Below the pieces are notes generated by a model. That model was not told where the DNA came from. It was given only the letters and a program-made list of their open reading frames with translations, and made no database searches. Shown here in pieces: positions 6,756 to 14,113 of a DNA stretch of 24,875 nucleotides (its first letter is position 1; each line of letters opens with the position of its first letter). Source of the stretch: UBA7672 sp036733305 (GTDB lineage: Bacteria; Pseudomonadota; Alphaproteobacteria; Caulobacterales; Hyphomonadaceae); the NCBI GenBank assembly GCA_036733305.1, contig DAINAT010000045.1, positions 1 through 24,875 on the forward strand. Direction: 5' to 3'. A program made the translations under genes and the position numbers.

Positions 6756-7709
6756 ATGCATACCCTGTCGCGCATCGCGCCGCTGCTTGCCGCACTTGCG
6801 GCCCTAGCTGCCTGCCAGTCTTCCGTGCCCGCCGCCCCGCCGCCAGCAGACTACCGCCTCATCGATCTCACTTCCGCCTATACCCGCCTCTACGACGCAA
6901 CCGAAGGCCAACCGGACGACCAGCGTGCGGCCACGCTGCGAGCGGGCCTCGCAGCGCAGTTCCCGCAATTCTACCGCCCGCGCCCGCCCACGACCGAAGC
7001 GGGCTTCACAAAACGAATTCGAACATCGCTCAAAGGCTTCCCCGCCCTTCGCCCGAACTATGAACGTGTCGCCCACGATTTCGCGGCAACGATCGATGTG
7101 GCCATCGCCACCTTCCGCCAAGCCCTGCCCGATATCGCGCCACTGGGCGATGTCTATCTGCTCCACAGCCTCGACGAAATGGATGGCGGCACGCGCACCA
7201 TCGATGGCGTGCGTTACTTCATCTTCGGCGCCGATGTTATCGCGCGCATCCATTCGCCCGGTTCGGAGCAGCCCTTTTTCCACCACGAACTGTTCCACAT
7301 CTATCACCAGCAGACCTTCGCCGGCTGCGAAGAGATGTGGTGCAGTCTCTGGATGGAAGGCCTTGCCGACCGGGCGGCTTTCGAATTCAACCCCGGCGCA
7401 ACCGACGCGCAGATGATGCTCAATCTGCCACTGCCGATCCGCGCGCCCGTAGACGCAAACTTCACCGAAGCGGTCTGCGCCGTCCGAGCGCGCCTCGAGT
7501 CCACCTCGACCGATGACTACGGCGTGCTGTTCAGCTTCCGCCGCCTCAACCCGCGCCTGCCACCGCGCTTCGGTTACTACATCGGCCTGCGCGTCGCCGA
7601 CGAGGCCCGCCGCACGCACGGCCTCGCCGAACTCGCGCATCTCACCGTCGATCAGGCCCGCCCCGTCGTCGCCGGCGCAATCGCTGCGCTCGCGACATGC
7701 CCGGACTGA
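6756..7709 (+). CDS. Lipoprotein with HExxH metallopeptidase signature (DUF2268-like)
   Basis: A 317-residue predicted lipoprotein. The ATG at 6756 has GAAAGG 9 bases upstream; longer in-frame starts would run through pdxH and are rejected. The signal MHTLSRIAPLLAALAALAAC ends in a lipobox (LAAC), and Gln follows the Cys, which favours the outer membrane. The centre holds FFHHELFHIYHQQ with the zinc motif His177-Glu178-x-x-His181, and Glu201 in WMEGLADRAA is in the right place for the third ligand of a gluzincin peptidase. This arrangement resembles DUF2268-type predicted proteases, though I cannot assign a family with certainty. Four cysteines near the motif (CEEMWC and others) could form disulfides. 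Substrate unknown. Confidence 0.8.
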   Translation: MHTLSRIAPLLAALAALAACQSSVPAAPPPADYRLIDLTSAYTRLYDATEGQPDDQRAATLRAGLAAQFPQFYRPRPPTTEAGFTKRIRTSLKGFPALRPNYERVAHDFAATIDVAIATFRQALPDIAPLGDVYLLHSLDEMDGGTRTIDGVRYFIFGADVIARIHSPGSEQPFFHHELFHIYHQQTFAGCEEMWCSLWMEGLADRAAFEFNPGATDAQMMLNLPLPIRAPVDANFTEAVCAVRARLESTSTDDYGVLFSFRRLNPRLPPRFGYYIGLRVADEARRTHGLAELAHLTVDQARPVVAGAIAALATCPD

Positions 7710-7757
7710 CGGAATACATCGCCTGAAAGACTGTCAGCACAGGAACCAGATCAGTCG

Positions 7758-8513
7758 CTAGACAATCATCCCGCCATCAACGCGCAGCACCTGCCCGGTG
7801 ATGTAGCCCGCCTTGTCGGATGCAAGGAAAGCCACCGCGTCCGCGATGTCCTGCGCCGCGCCCCAGCGCTTCTCCAGCGGGACTAGCCTGCCCATGCGCT
7901 CCAGCGTCTTCTCTCGATCAAGACCCTTCGAGAACGCCGTCGACCACATGCCATCGTCGATCACGCCCGGCGCAATCGCATTCACCCGAACGCCCGCGCG
8001 GCCAAGATCGATCGAGGCGTTACGCGTGAACGAGTTCACCGCGCCCTTCGAGGTCGAATACGCGATCTGGCCCAGCGCGCCCGAGAACGAGGACACGGAC
8101 GAGATGTTGATCACCGTACCCTTCCGCTTGATCAGCGAAGCCGACAGCGCATCCGTCAGCAGGATCAGATTGCGGACGTTCACGTTGAGCGTCTCGTCCA
8201 GCCCCTCAGCTGTCACCTTACCCATCGCCTGAGCCGCGCTGACGCCAGCATTGTTGACGAGAATGTCGACCTCGCCCAGCGCCTTCAGCGCGCTATCCGC
8301 AGCCGCCTTCCAGCCATCGGTGGAACTCATATCGGCCTCGATGGCGATGGCGCCGTTCGGAAGATCCGCCGCCAGCGCCTTCAGCTTGTCAGCCGAGCGC
8401 GCCACCAGCGCGACCTTCGCCCCGTCGGCCGCCAGCGTGCGCGCGATGGCCTCGCCGATGCCGCGGCTCGCGCCGGTCACAACGGCTGTCTTGCCTTTGA
8501 AATTGTAGGTCAT
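7758..8513 (-). CDS. SDR-family NAD(P)-dependent oxidoreductase (FabG-like)
   Basis: A classical short-chain dehydrogenase/reductase of 251 residues. Visible are the cofactor motif TGASRGIG (residues 14-21), the structural NNAG (about 87-90), the catalytic serine in INISSVSS and YSTSK (Tyr-x-x-x-Lys), and the C-terminal segment FLASDKAGYITGQVLRVDGG. The Arg in the VARSAD segment after strand two favours NADP(H). Many relatives are annotated as 3-oxoacyl-ACP reductase, but the true substrate cannot be read from sequence. GGGAGA lies upstream of the ATG. It is convergent with the metallopeptidase gene (48-base gap, no clear terminator) and stands alone. Confidence 0.9.
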   Translation of the reverse strand: MTYNFKGKTAVVTGASRGIGEAIARTLAADGAKVALVARSADKLKALAADLPNGAIAIEADMSSTDGWKAAADSALKALGEVDILVNNAGVSAAQAMGKVTAEGLDETLNVNVRNLILLTDALSASLIKRKGTVINISSVSSFSGALGQIAYSTSKGAVNSFTRNASIDLGRAGVRVNAIAPGVIDDGMWSTAFSKGLDREKTLERMGRLVPLEKRWGAAQDIADAVAFLASDKAGYITGQVLRVDGGMIV

Positions 8514-8679
8514 GCGCTTGTTCTCCCACCGTTTCTCTGTCTTTGAACCGACGTATATCAGCCCTCGGGAATGCCGCTACGCCTGCAATGCTCGCAATCG
8601 TGAACAGCTCATCTGCCGCGTAAGCGATATTACCCTTGCCATCTTTGCGAACACGCACAAGCTAGCAGCTATCAATTCG

Positions 8680-8772
8680 GTCCGGGCCCCTCTGGCGTAG
8701 ATGGCGATCTGCGCGATGTCGGACTCCGCCGGGCGAAAGCCCGCTGCGCGGACGCGGCGCATTAGACCGGAC
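8680..8772 (+). promoter_or_regulatory. Possible structured leader of the TerC gene
   Basis: GTCCGG (8680-8685) can pair with CCGGAC (8767-8772), enclosing a CGGGC-GAAA-GCCCG tetraloop hairpin (8730-8743). It ends 8 bases before the TerC ATG, and no Shine-Dalgarno sequence is visible. I looked for the GGGGAGTAG core of the yybP-ykoY manganese riboswitch, which often controls TerC-family genes, and did not find it. Confidence 0.25.
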
Positions 8773-8780
8773 ACTTTCAC

Positions 8781-9809
8781 ATGGCACTCGATACGCTCGG
8801 CGAATTCGCCGGCCAGCCTGTATGGCTGTGGATCGCCTTTTTGTCTTTCGTCGGCTTCGTTCTCTGGGTCGACCTCGCCCTGATCAACAACAAGGACGGC
8901 CGCATCTCCGCGAAGAAGAGCGGCCTGATGTGGGCGAGCTTTGCCGGCTGCGCGCTTGTGTTCGCGGCCTACGTATACTTTCTCTACGAACCCGACCCGG
9001 CCTTCTACGACAACCCGAACAACCTCAATGGCCAGGCCACGCTGCAATACCTGACCGGCTACCTGCTCGAGACGGCGCTGGCCTTCGACAATATCTTCGT
9101 CATCTCGATGATCTTCACGCTGTTTGCCGTTCCCCCCGCATATCAGCACCGCGTGCTGTTCTGGGGCATCATCGGAGCGGTCGTGTTCCGCGCAGCCTTC
9201 ATCGGCGCAGGCGCGGCGATCGTGAACCAGTTCACGTGGGTGCTGTATATCTTCGCGGCCATCCTGATCTTCAGCGGCATCAAGATGCTGCTATCGCGGA
9301 ACGAGCATCAAGAGGCGCCGAACTCGCGCTGGATCGTGAAGCTGGTCGAGCGCGTGATCCCGGTGACGCCAGAGATCAAGGGCCACAACTTCTTCGCCAG
9401 ACTGCCGAATGCGACCGGCAAGGTCGTGCTGCATGCGACGCCGCTTCTGCTGGCGCTGGTGTCGGTCGAGGTGGCGGATATCATCTTCGCGGTCGATAGC
9501 GTGCCGGCGATCTTCGCGGTCACGCGTGACCCGTTCATCGTCTACACGTCGAACATCTTCGCGATCCTCGGCCTGCGCTCGCTCTACTTCATGCTGGCGG
9601 CGGCGGCGGACAGGTTCGGCTACCTGAAGATTGGCCTTGCAGCGGTTCTGGTGCTGATCGGCACGAAGATCATCTGGAACTTCCTGCTCAACAAGCAGCT
9701 GAAGCTGGTGCCCTATATCGAGGCGCACTGGTCGCTGATTGCAACGCTGGTACTGGTCGGCGGCGCGATTCTGCTGTCGCTGCTGGTCCCGCCGAAAGCG
9801 AAAGCCTAG
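8781..9809 (+). CDS. TerC/Alx-family integral membrane protein
   Basis: A 342-residue multi-pass membrane protein of the TerC family, linked in characterised members to manganese efflux and metallation of exported proteins (Alx, MeeF/MeeY types) and in others to tellurium resistance. The two diagnostic acidic segments are present: ETALAFDNIFVISMIF (about residues 95-110) and VSVEVADIIFAVDSVPAIFAVT, followed by YTSNIFAILGLRSLYFML. About eight to nine hydrophobic segments can be counted. A stop codon at 8763 in frame makes ATG 8781 the only good start, although no ribosome-binding site is seen. The stop TAG overlaps the stop of the convergent permease gene in the palindrome CCTAGG. No other ter genes are nearby, so a metal role is likelier than tellurite. 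Confidence 0.92.
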   Translation: MALDTLGEFAGQPVWLWIAFLSFVGFVLWVDLALINNKDGRISAKKSGLMWASFAGCALVFAAYVYFLYEPDPAFYDNPNNLNGQATLQYLTGYLLETALAFDNIFVISMIFTLFAVPPAYQHRVLFWGIIGAVVFRAAFIGAGAAIVNQFTWVLYIFAAILIFSGIKMLLSRNEHQEAPNSRWIVKLVERVIPVTPEIKGHNFFARLPNATGKVVLHATPLLLALVSVEVADIIFAVDSVPAIFAVTRDPFIVYTSNIFAILGLRSLYFMLAAAADRFGYLKIGLAAVLVLIGTKIIWNFLLNKQLKLVPYIEAHWSLIATLVLVGGAILLSLLVPPKAKA

Positions 9810-11125
9810 GCCGCCATCGGGGCGGCCTTGCGCCGCCCCAGATAGTACACGGGAACGCCAGTGGCCGCGAGCACGCCGCACCACATCAGCACCTCAAGGC
9901 CGGAGCCCCAGATGGCGAAGGCGCAATAGAGCACCGCGATGATCGCGACCAGCGCCCATGCCCTGGCATTGCGCCACGATTTCCTCAGCTCGATCAGGCC
10001 ACAGACCAGATAGGGCACCAGAGTGGTCAGTGTCGCCATGGTGAGCACGAACGTGTAGGCGCCGACGAGGCCGCGCGAATAATTCATCACCAGCAGCGCC
10101 GATGCGAGCACGCCGCTGAAGGCCAGTGCAGCCCACGGCGCCTCGCGCCGGTTGAGGCTGGCCAGCGCTTTCGGCGCTTTGCCCTCAATGGCGACAGCCA
10201 TCGGGATCTGGCCCGTGACGAAGATCGAACCATTGAGTGCTCCAGTGACGGAGATCAGCGCGCCAACCGTGATCAGGATAGGCGCCCAAGCGCCAAGCCC
10301 ACGCGCGGCATCGGCAAATGGCGATGTCGACCCGGCGAGCACATCGGGCGGAACCAGCGCCATGACCGCGCCGGTCGCGACGATGTAAACAACTGCGGCT
10401 GTGATCGTGGCGGTGATGACCGCGCGCGGCCCCGTCTTCTGCGGATCGCGGACGTTGCCAGCCGGCACCGCGCCAATTTCGAGGCCGAGAAAAGCATACA
10501 TCGTCGCCAACGCCGTGATCGAGAGAACCTTGATCGGGTCTTCGCCTGTTGGATTGAAAGCGGGGAAGTTCTCGGCCTTGCCAGCGAACAGTGCGAGCCC
10601 CGCGATCAGCGCCAGCGGCATAAGCTTCAGTACGGTCAGCAAGAGCTGGACGAAGCCTGCATCTTTCGCGCCGCGCATGTTCATCACCGTCAACGCCCAC
10701 ATCGCCGCAAGCGCCGTACATATCTGGTAGATCGGATCGGCGCCGATGGCAGGCGCCAGCACGATGAAATAGCCGACGAACGCGATCGCAAGACCGGCAT
10801 TCGATGTCCAGCATCCGATCCAGTAGAGCCAGGTCACCAGGAAGGACGGGAGCCCGCCAACAGCTTCCTCGACATAAACAGAGATGCCGCCGCTGCGCGT
10901 GGTACGCCCTGCCAACCGCCCGATGACCAGCGCGATCATGATCGAGCCCGTAGCTGTCAGCAGCCAGCCGCCGAAGCTGATCCCGCCATAGGGCGCCAGA
11001 ACAGCCGGCATCATGAAGATGCCCGACCCGATCATCGTCCCGACCGAAAACGCCCAACACTGCCAGAAACCAATCACCTTCGCCGCCGGCTCAACCGGCG
11101 TCTCGGCAGTGGCGGCGTCAGACAT
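9806..11125 (-). CDS. APC-superfamily amino-acid permease (AdiC/APA-like)
   Basis: A 440-residue transporter of the basic amino acid/polyamine antiporter group in the APC superfamily, with about 12 membrane segments. TM1 carries the unwound substrate motif GTMIGSGIFMMPA, and TM3 reads WLYWIGCWTSNAGLAIAFVGYF, close to the pattern of the arginine:agmatine antiporter AdiC. The loop KAPKALASLNRREAPW is also typical. No decarboxylase gene is adjacent, so an acid-resistance role is not supported; substrate is unknown. I chose ATG 11125 because TGGGGA lies 5 bases upstream; the upstream in-frame start at 11164 would add 13 residues without a ribosome-binding site. Confidence 0.9.
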   Translation of the reverse strand: MSDAATAETPVEPAAKVIGFWQCWAFSVGTMIGSGIFMMPAVLAPYGGISFGGWLLTATGSIMIALVIGRLAGRTTRSGGISVYVEEAVGGLPSFLVTWLYWIGCWTSNAGLAIAFVGYFIVLAPAIGADPIYQICTALAAMWALTVMNMRGAKDAGFVQLLLTVLKLMPLALIAGLALFAGKAENFPAFNPTGEDPIKVLSITALATMYAFLGLEIGAVPAGNVRDPQKTGPRAVITATITAAVVYIVATGAVMALVPPDVLAGSTSPFADAARGLGAWAPILITVGALISVTGALNGSIFVTGQIPMAVAIEGKAPKALASLNRREAPWAALAFSGVLASALLVMNYSRGLVGAYTFVLTMATLTTLVPYLVCGLIELRKSWRNARAWALVAIIAVLYCAFAIWGSGLEVLMWCGVLAATGVPVYYLGRRKAAPMAA

Positions 11126-11238
11126 GTTATTCCCCACAGGCGACCCCCGCGGGCAGCCTGACACCGCATCCGGGAAAAAGATACGTCGGCCATGCCCCCG
11201 ATTTGCATTCCCCCGCGGCGCCGCCTAAACCGCATGGC

Positions 11239-12342
11239 ATGTCGCATAATACGTACGGCCACCTCTTCCGCGTGACGACCTGGGGCGAAAGCCACGGGCC
11301 GGCTATCGGCGCCGTGGTCGATGGCTGCCCGCCGGGGCTGAAGCTTACGCCGGAGTTCATCCAGCAATTCCTCGACAAGCGGAAACCGGGCACGTCGCGC
11401 TTCGTCACGCAGCGCCAGGAAGAGGACAAGGTGAAGATCCTGTCCGGCGTGTTCGAGGATGATCGCACACTTGAGCAATTTGGCGGCCCGGTAACGACCG
11501 GCACGCCGATCTCGCTGATGATCGAGAACACCGACCAGCGCTCGAAGGATTATAACGAGATCCGCGACAGCTATCGTCCGGGCCACGCGGACTATGTCTA
11601 CGACCAGAAATACGGCGTGCGCGATTATCGTGGCGGCGGTCGTTCCTCGGCGCGCGAGACGGCGTCGCGTGTGGCGGCAGGCGCGGTTGCGCGTGTGGTT
11701 TTGGGAGCCGGCATCACGATCCGCGCGGCCGTCGTGCAGATCGGCCCGCACAAGATCAATCGCGACAACTGGAACTGGGATACCTGCGAACAGAACCCGT
11801 TCTGGTGCCCCGACGCGGAAGCCGCCGTGAAGTGGGAAGAGTTCCTGGATGCAACGCGCAAGTCTGGTTCATCCTGCGGAGCGATCATTGAAGTTGTCGC
11901 CGAAGGCGTGCCGCCCGGCTGGGGCGCGCCGATCTACAGCAAGCTCGACACCGACATTGCCGCAGCCCTGATGAGCATCAACGCCGTGAAGGGCGTCGAG
12001 ATCGGCGCGGGCTTCGACGCGGCTGCGCTGTCTGGCGAAGAGAATGCTGACGAGATGCGGCGCTCCGGCAATGGCGTTGAGTTCCTGTCGAACAACAATG
12101 GCGGCGTGCTCGGCGGTATCTCGACAGGCCAGCCGATCGTGGCGCGTATGGCCGTGAAGCCCACCTCCTCCATCCTCACGCCACGCAAGTCGGTGAACAA
12201 GGATGGTGAGGACGTGGACATCCGCACCAAGGGCCGTCACGACCCGTGCGTGGGCATCCGCGGCGCGCCGGTAGCCGAGGCAATGGTGGCCGCCGTTCTG
12301 GCCGACCACATGCTCCGCCATCGCGGCCAGACCGGTCGCTGA
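11239..12342 (+). CDS. aroC: Chorismate synthase
   Basis: This enzyme carries out the last step of the shikimate pathway, converting 5-enolpyruvylshikimate 3-phosphate to chorismate using reduced FMN. It has 367 residues, normal for the bacterial monofunctional type. Signatures: TTWGESHGPAIGAVVDG (residues 13-29), GVRDYRGGGRSSARETASRVAAGA in the middle, SNNNGGVLGGISTGQP, and the C-terminal RHDPCVGIRGAPVAEAMVAAVLADH. I start it at ATG 11239 (MSHNTYGHLF), which matches the family N-terminus; a TTG 36 bases earlier is less likely. No strong ribosome-binding site is visible. It is divergent from the permease and not in a cluster with other aro genes. Confidence 0.97.
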   Translation: MSHNTYGHLFRVTTWGESHGPAIGAVVDGCPPGLKLTPEFIQQFLDKRKPGTSRFVTQRQEEDKVKILSGVFEDDRTLEQFGGPVTTGTPISLMIENTDQRSKDYNEIRDSYRPGHADYVYDQKYGVRDYRGGGRSSARETASRVAAGAVARVVLGAGITIRAAVVQIGPHKINRDNWNWDTCEQNPFWCPDAEAAVKWEEFLDATRKSGSSCGAIIEVVAEGVPPGWGAPIYSKLDTDIAAALMSINAVKGVEIGAGFDAAALSGEENADEMRRSGNGVEFLSNNNGGVLGGISTGQPIVARMAVKPTSSILTPRKSVNKDGEDVDIRTKGRHDPCVGIRGAPVAEAMVAAVLADHMLRHRGQTGR

Positions 12343-12394
12343 CCAGACTGGGCGCCGAACAGCCCCAGACAGTTGAAAAACAGCCAGTTTTTCC

Positions 12395-12414
12395 TTCAGG
12401 CTGCGTTCAGCTTG
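12395..12414 (+). promoter_or_regulatory. Direct repeat TTCAGGCTG/TTCAGCTTG upstream of the glycine-zipper gene
   Basis: TTCAGGCTG (12395-12403) and TTCAGCTTG (12406-12414) are spaced 11 bases apart, one helical turn, 43 bases before the start codon. This layout is typical of binding by OmpR-type response regulators. The regulator is not identifiable from the window. Confidence 0.4.
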
Positions 12415-12432
12415 GGAATCGCATTGTCCAAC

Positions 12433-12452
12433 CTGACCAATTGGTCGGAGGA
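12433..12452 (+). promoter_or_regulatory. Palindrome overlapping the ribosome-binding site of the glycine-zipper gene
   Basis: GACCAATTGGTC (12435-12446) is a perfect 12-bp palindrome; with flanking pairs an RNA hairpin of 6 bp with an AAUU loop forms and includes the first two G of the Shine-Dalgarno GGAGGA (12447-12452). It could be an operator or a translational control hairpin. Confidence 0.35.
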
Positions 12453-12456
12453 TTTC

Positions 12457-13071
12457 ATGCGTATCAAAGCCGCCCTTGTTCTCGCTGCCCTTGCCGCCTC
12501 GGCGGCCGCCACCGCCATGCCGGCATCGGCTCAGCAGCCTTTCAGCTATTCGCGCAACTGCAACGCGTCGAAGACGAACAATCAGATCGGCGGCGCCATC
12601 GTCGGCGGCCTGCTCGGCGGCGTGCTCGGCAGCAACGTAGCTGCGAAGGGGCACAAGCATGACGGCACGGCGCTTGGCGCTGTGGTCGGCGGCGCGATCG
12701 GCGCGGGCATCGGCAACGCGCAAACGAACTGCAATGCGCTGCCGCCTCCGGCGGGCACGTACAACCCGAACTACAACAGCGGCTATGGTCAGCCGTATCC
12801 GCAGCCCAGCTATGATCCGGGCTATTCGTCCGGGTATGGAAATGACGACGATCCGTACTACCGGGACAGATCGCCGCGGTATGACGATTATAATCGTGGA
12901 GCAGTTTACCCTAGCGGAAACCGTGACTATAGACCCACCGACGGTTACGCCGGTCGCGATTGCACCGATGCAATCCAGACCACGCGAATGCCGGATGGCA
13001 CCGTTATTCGCCGACCCGTAGAGGCTTGCCGCGACGCTTATTACGGCGATTGGCAGGTCAACAGGAATTAG
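12457..13071 (+). CDS. Exported glycine-zipper protein (17-kDa surface antigen-like)
   Basis: A 204-residue secreted or envelope protein. The start at 12457 has the strong GGAGGA site 4 bases upstream and opens a signal peptide MRIKAALVLAALAASAAATA with cleavage after ASA. The mature part begins with a glycine-zipper pair, GGAIVGGLLGGVLGSNV and LGAVVGGAIGAGIGNA, two Gly-x-x-x-Gly helices as in the Rickettsia 17-kDa antigen family. A region rich in Tyr, Pro, Gly and Asp (about residues 105-165) follows, then a short C-terminal domain with two cysteines (RDCTDAIQTTRMPDGTVIRRPVEACRDAYYGDW) that probably form a disulfide. Such C-termini are common in alphaproteobacterial relatives. Role likely in the outer envelope; exact function unknown. 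Confidence 0.85.
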   Translation: MRIKAALVLAALAASAAATAMPASAQQPFSYSRNCNASKTNNQIGGAIVGGLLGGVLGSNVAAKGHKHDGTALGAVVGGAIGAGIGNAQTNCNALPPPAGTYNPNYNSGYGQPYPQPSYDPGYSSGYGNDDDPYYRDRSPRYDDYNRGAVYPSGNRDYRPTDGYAGRDCTDAIQTTRMPDGTVIRRPVEACRDAYYGDWQVNRN

Positions 13072-13147
13072 GTTGTTCACAGATCGCTAGGCGACTGGGT
13101 CCAGCCTTCACGGAGCGGGCCCGTCCCCCCAACCCAGGGTCCGATAG

Positions 13148-13179
13148 GATCGGCCGCGTTGCTTGCAACGCGGCCGATC
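13148..13179. terminator. Bidirectional terminator between the glycine-zipper gene and tlyA
   Basis: GATCGGCCGCGTTGC (13148-13162) and GCAACGCGGCCGATC (13165-13179) are perfect 15-base inverted arms around TT, and outer CCCAG/CTGGG segments add to it. It lies between convergent genes. There is no long T run, only GATTCT and TATTCTT downstream. Confidence 0.75.
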
Positions 13180-13217
13180 TGATTCTGGGCTGGCTATTCT
13201 TGCTGCCTGATCTTGGG

Positions 13218-13955
13218 CTAGCGGTTTGCGAGGAAGAGACGTTCGCGATTTCCATCGCCGCCTGCGATCGGGCTCTGCGTCCACGCCCGGATCGGCCAGC
13301 CCTGCTGTTTCAGCCAGGCTTCGAATTCTACGGCGGAGCGTTCGACAGCCGCCTGATCCGAGACGATGCCGCCGCGGCCGACATGGGCGGGGCCGACTTC
13401 GAACTGTGGCTTGAACAGGCCGACAAGCGTTGCGCCTGTCGCGGCAAGTTCAAGCGGGCGGGCGAGAAGTTTGGCGAGGCCAATGAAACTGGCGTCGACA
13501 ACGATAAGGCTGGGCGGCTCCCCCAGCAGCTCCGCAGTCAGCTCGCGGGCGTCAGTTGCCTCGAGCGAGACTACGCGTGGATCGTCGCGCAGCTTGGCGT
13601 GCAGCTGATCGCGACCGGCATCCACGGCGACCACGCGTCTTGCGCCGCGCGACAGCAGGACATCGGTAAAGCCGCCAGTTGATGAGCCGACATCAAGGCA
13701 GGCCATGCCAGCCGGATCTACGCCGAACGTATCGAGCGCATGTTCCAGCTTCAGGCCACCACGCGAGACCCATGGATGGGCGGGTTCAGCGACGATCACG
13801 GATTGGGCCGACACGGAGAGTCCAGGCTTGGCGGCCACGGCGCCATCCACCAGCACCTTGCCGGCCTCGATAGCAGCACGAGCCTGCGCGCGGGAGGCCA
13901 TCAGCCCACGGCGCACCAGTTCCACGTCCAGCCTGCGGGCATCGTCGTCGTCCAT
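13218..13955 (-). CDS. tlyA: TlyA-family rRNA 2'-O-methyltransferase
   Basis: This is a TlyA-type enzyme of about 246 residues that methylates ribose 2'-OH groups of rRNA (C1920 of 23S, and C1409 of 16S in some species), using S-adenosylmethionine. The N-terminal S4 RNA-binding domain spans about residues 6-60 (RLDVELVRRGLMASRAQARAAIEAGKV...LVDG). The linker HPWVSRGGLKLEHAL leads into the FtsJ-like fold with CLDVGSSTGGFTDVLL (SAM site), VVAVDAGRDQLHAKL, VVDASFIG and LFKPQFEVG. I start at the ATG opening MDDDDARRLDVEL; a GTG start 45 bases upstream is possible. Often beside dxs in alphaproteobacteria, here it is alone. Confidence 0.93.
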   Translation of the reverse strand: MDDDDARRLDVELVRRGLMASRAQARAAIEAGKVLVDGAVAAKPGLSVSAQSVIVAEPAHPWVSRGGLKLEHALDTFGVDPAGMACLDVGSSTGGFTDVLLSRGARRVVAVDAGRDQLHAKLRDDPRVVSLEATDARELTAELLGEPPSLIVVDASFIGLAKLLARPLELAATGATLVGLFKPQFEVGPAHVGRGGIVSDQAAVERSAVEFEAWLKQQGWPIRAWTQSPIAGGDGNRERLFLANR

Positions 13956-14113
13956 CCCGGCCTTTTGCCCGCTCGTGCATAAGGCCGTCAACGACCCCAC
14001 AGAACCCTGCCTGCCATCTGCTGCGGCTTTGGACCTTCAGGCATAGAAGCAGGCCCTAGCCCCTCGCGTCGAAAGCGGTCTAGAAGCGGGCGACAGCCGC
14101 CAGAGGCACGCCT

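Noticed and set aside
8680..8780. yybP-ykoY manganese riboswitch before the TerC gene
   Set aside because: The conserved GGGGAGTAG-type core and paired bulges are not present, so I list only a possible leader fold.
8781..9809. Tellurite-resistance operon
   Set aside because: TerC-family proteins are common without tellurite function, and no terA, terB, terD or terZ homologue is adjacent.
9806..11125. Acid-resistance antiporter system
   Set aside because: The permease resembles AdiC, but no amino-acid decarboxylase or regulator is next to it.
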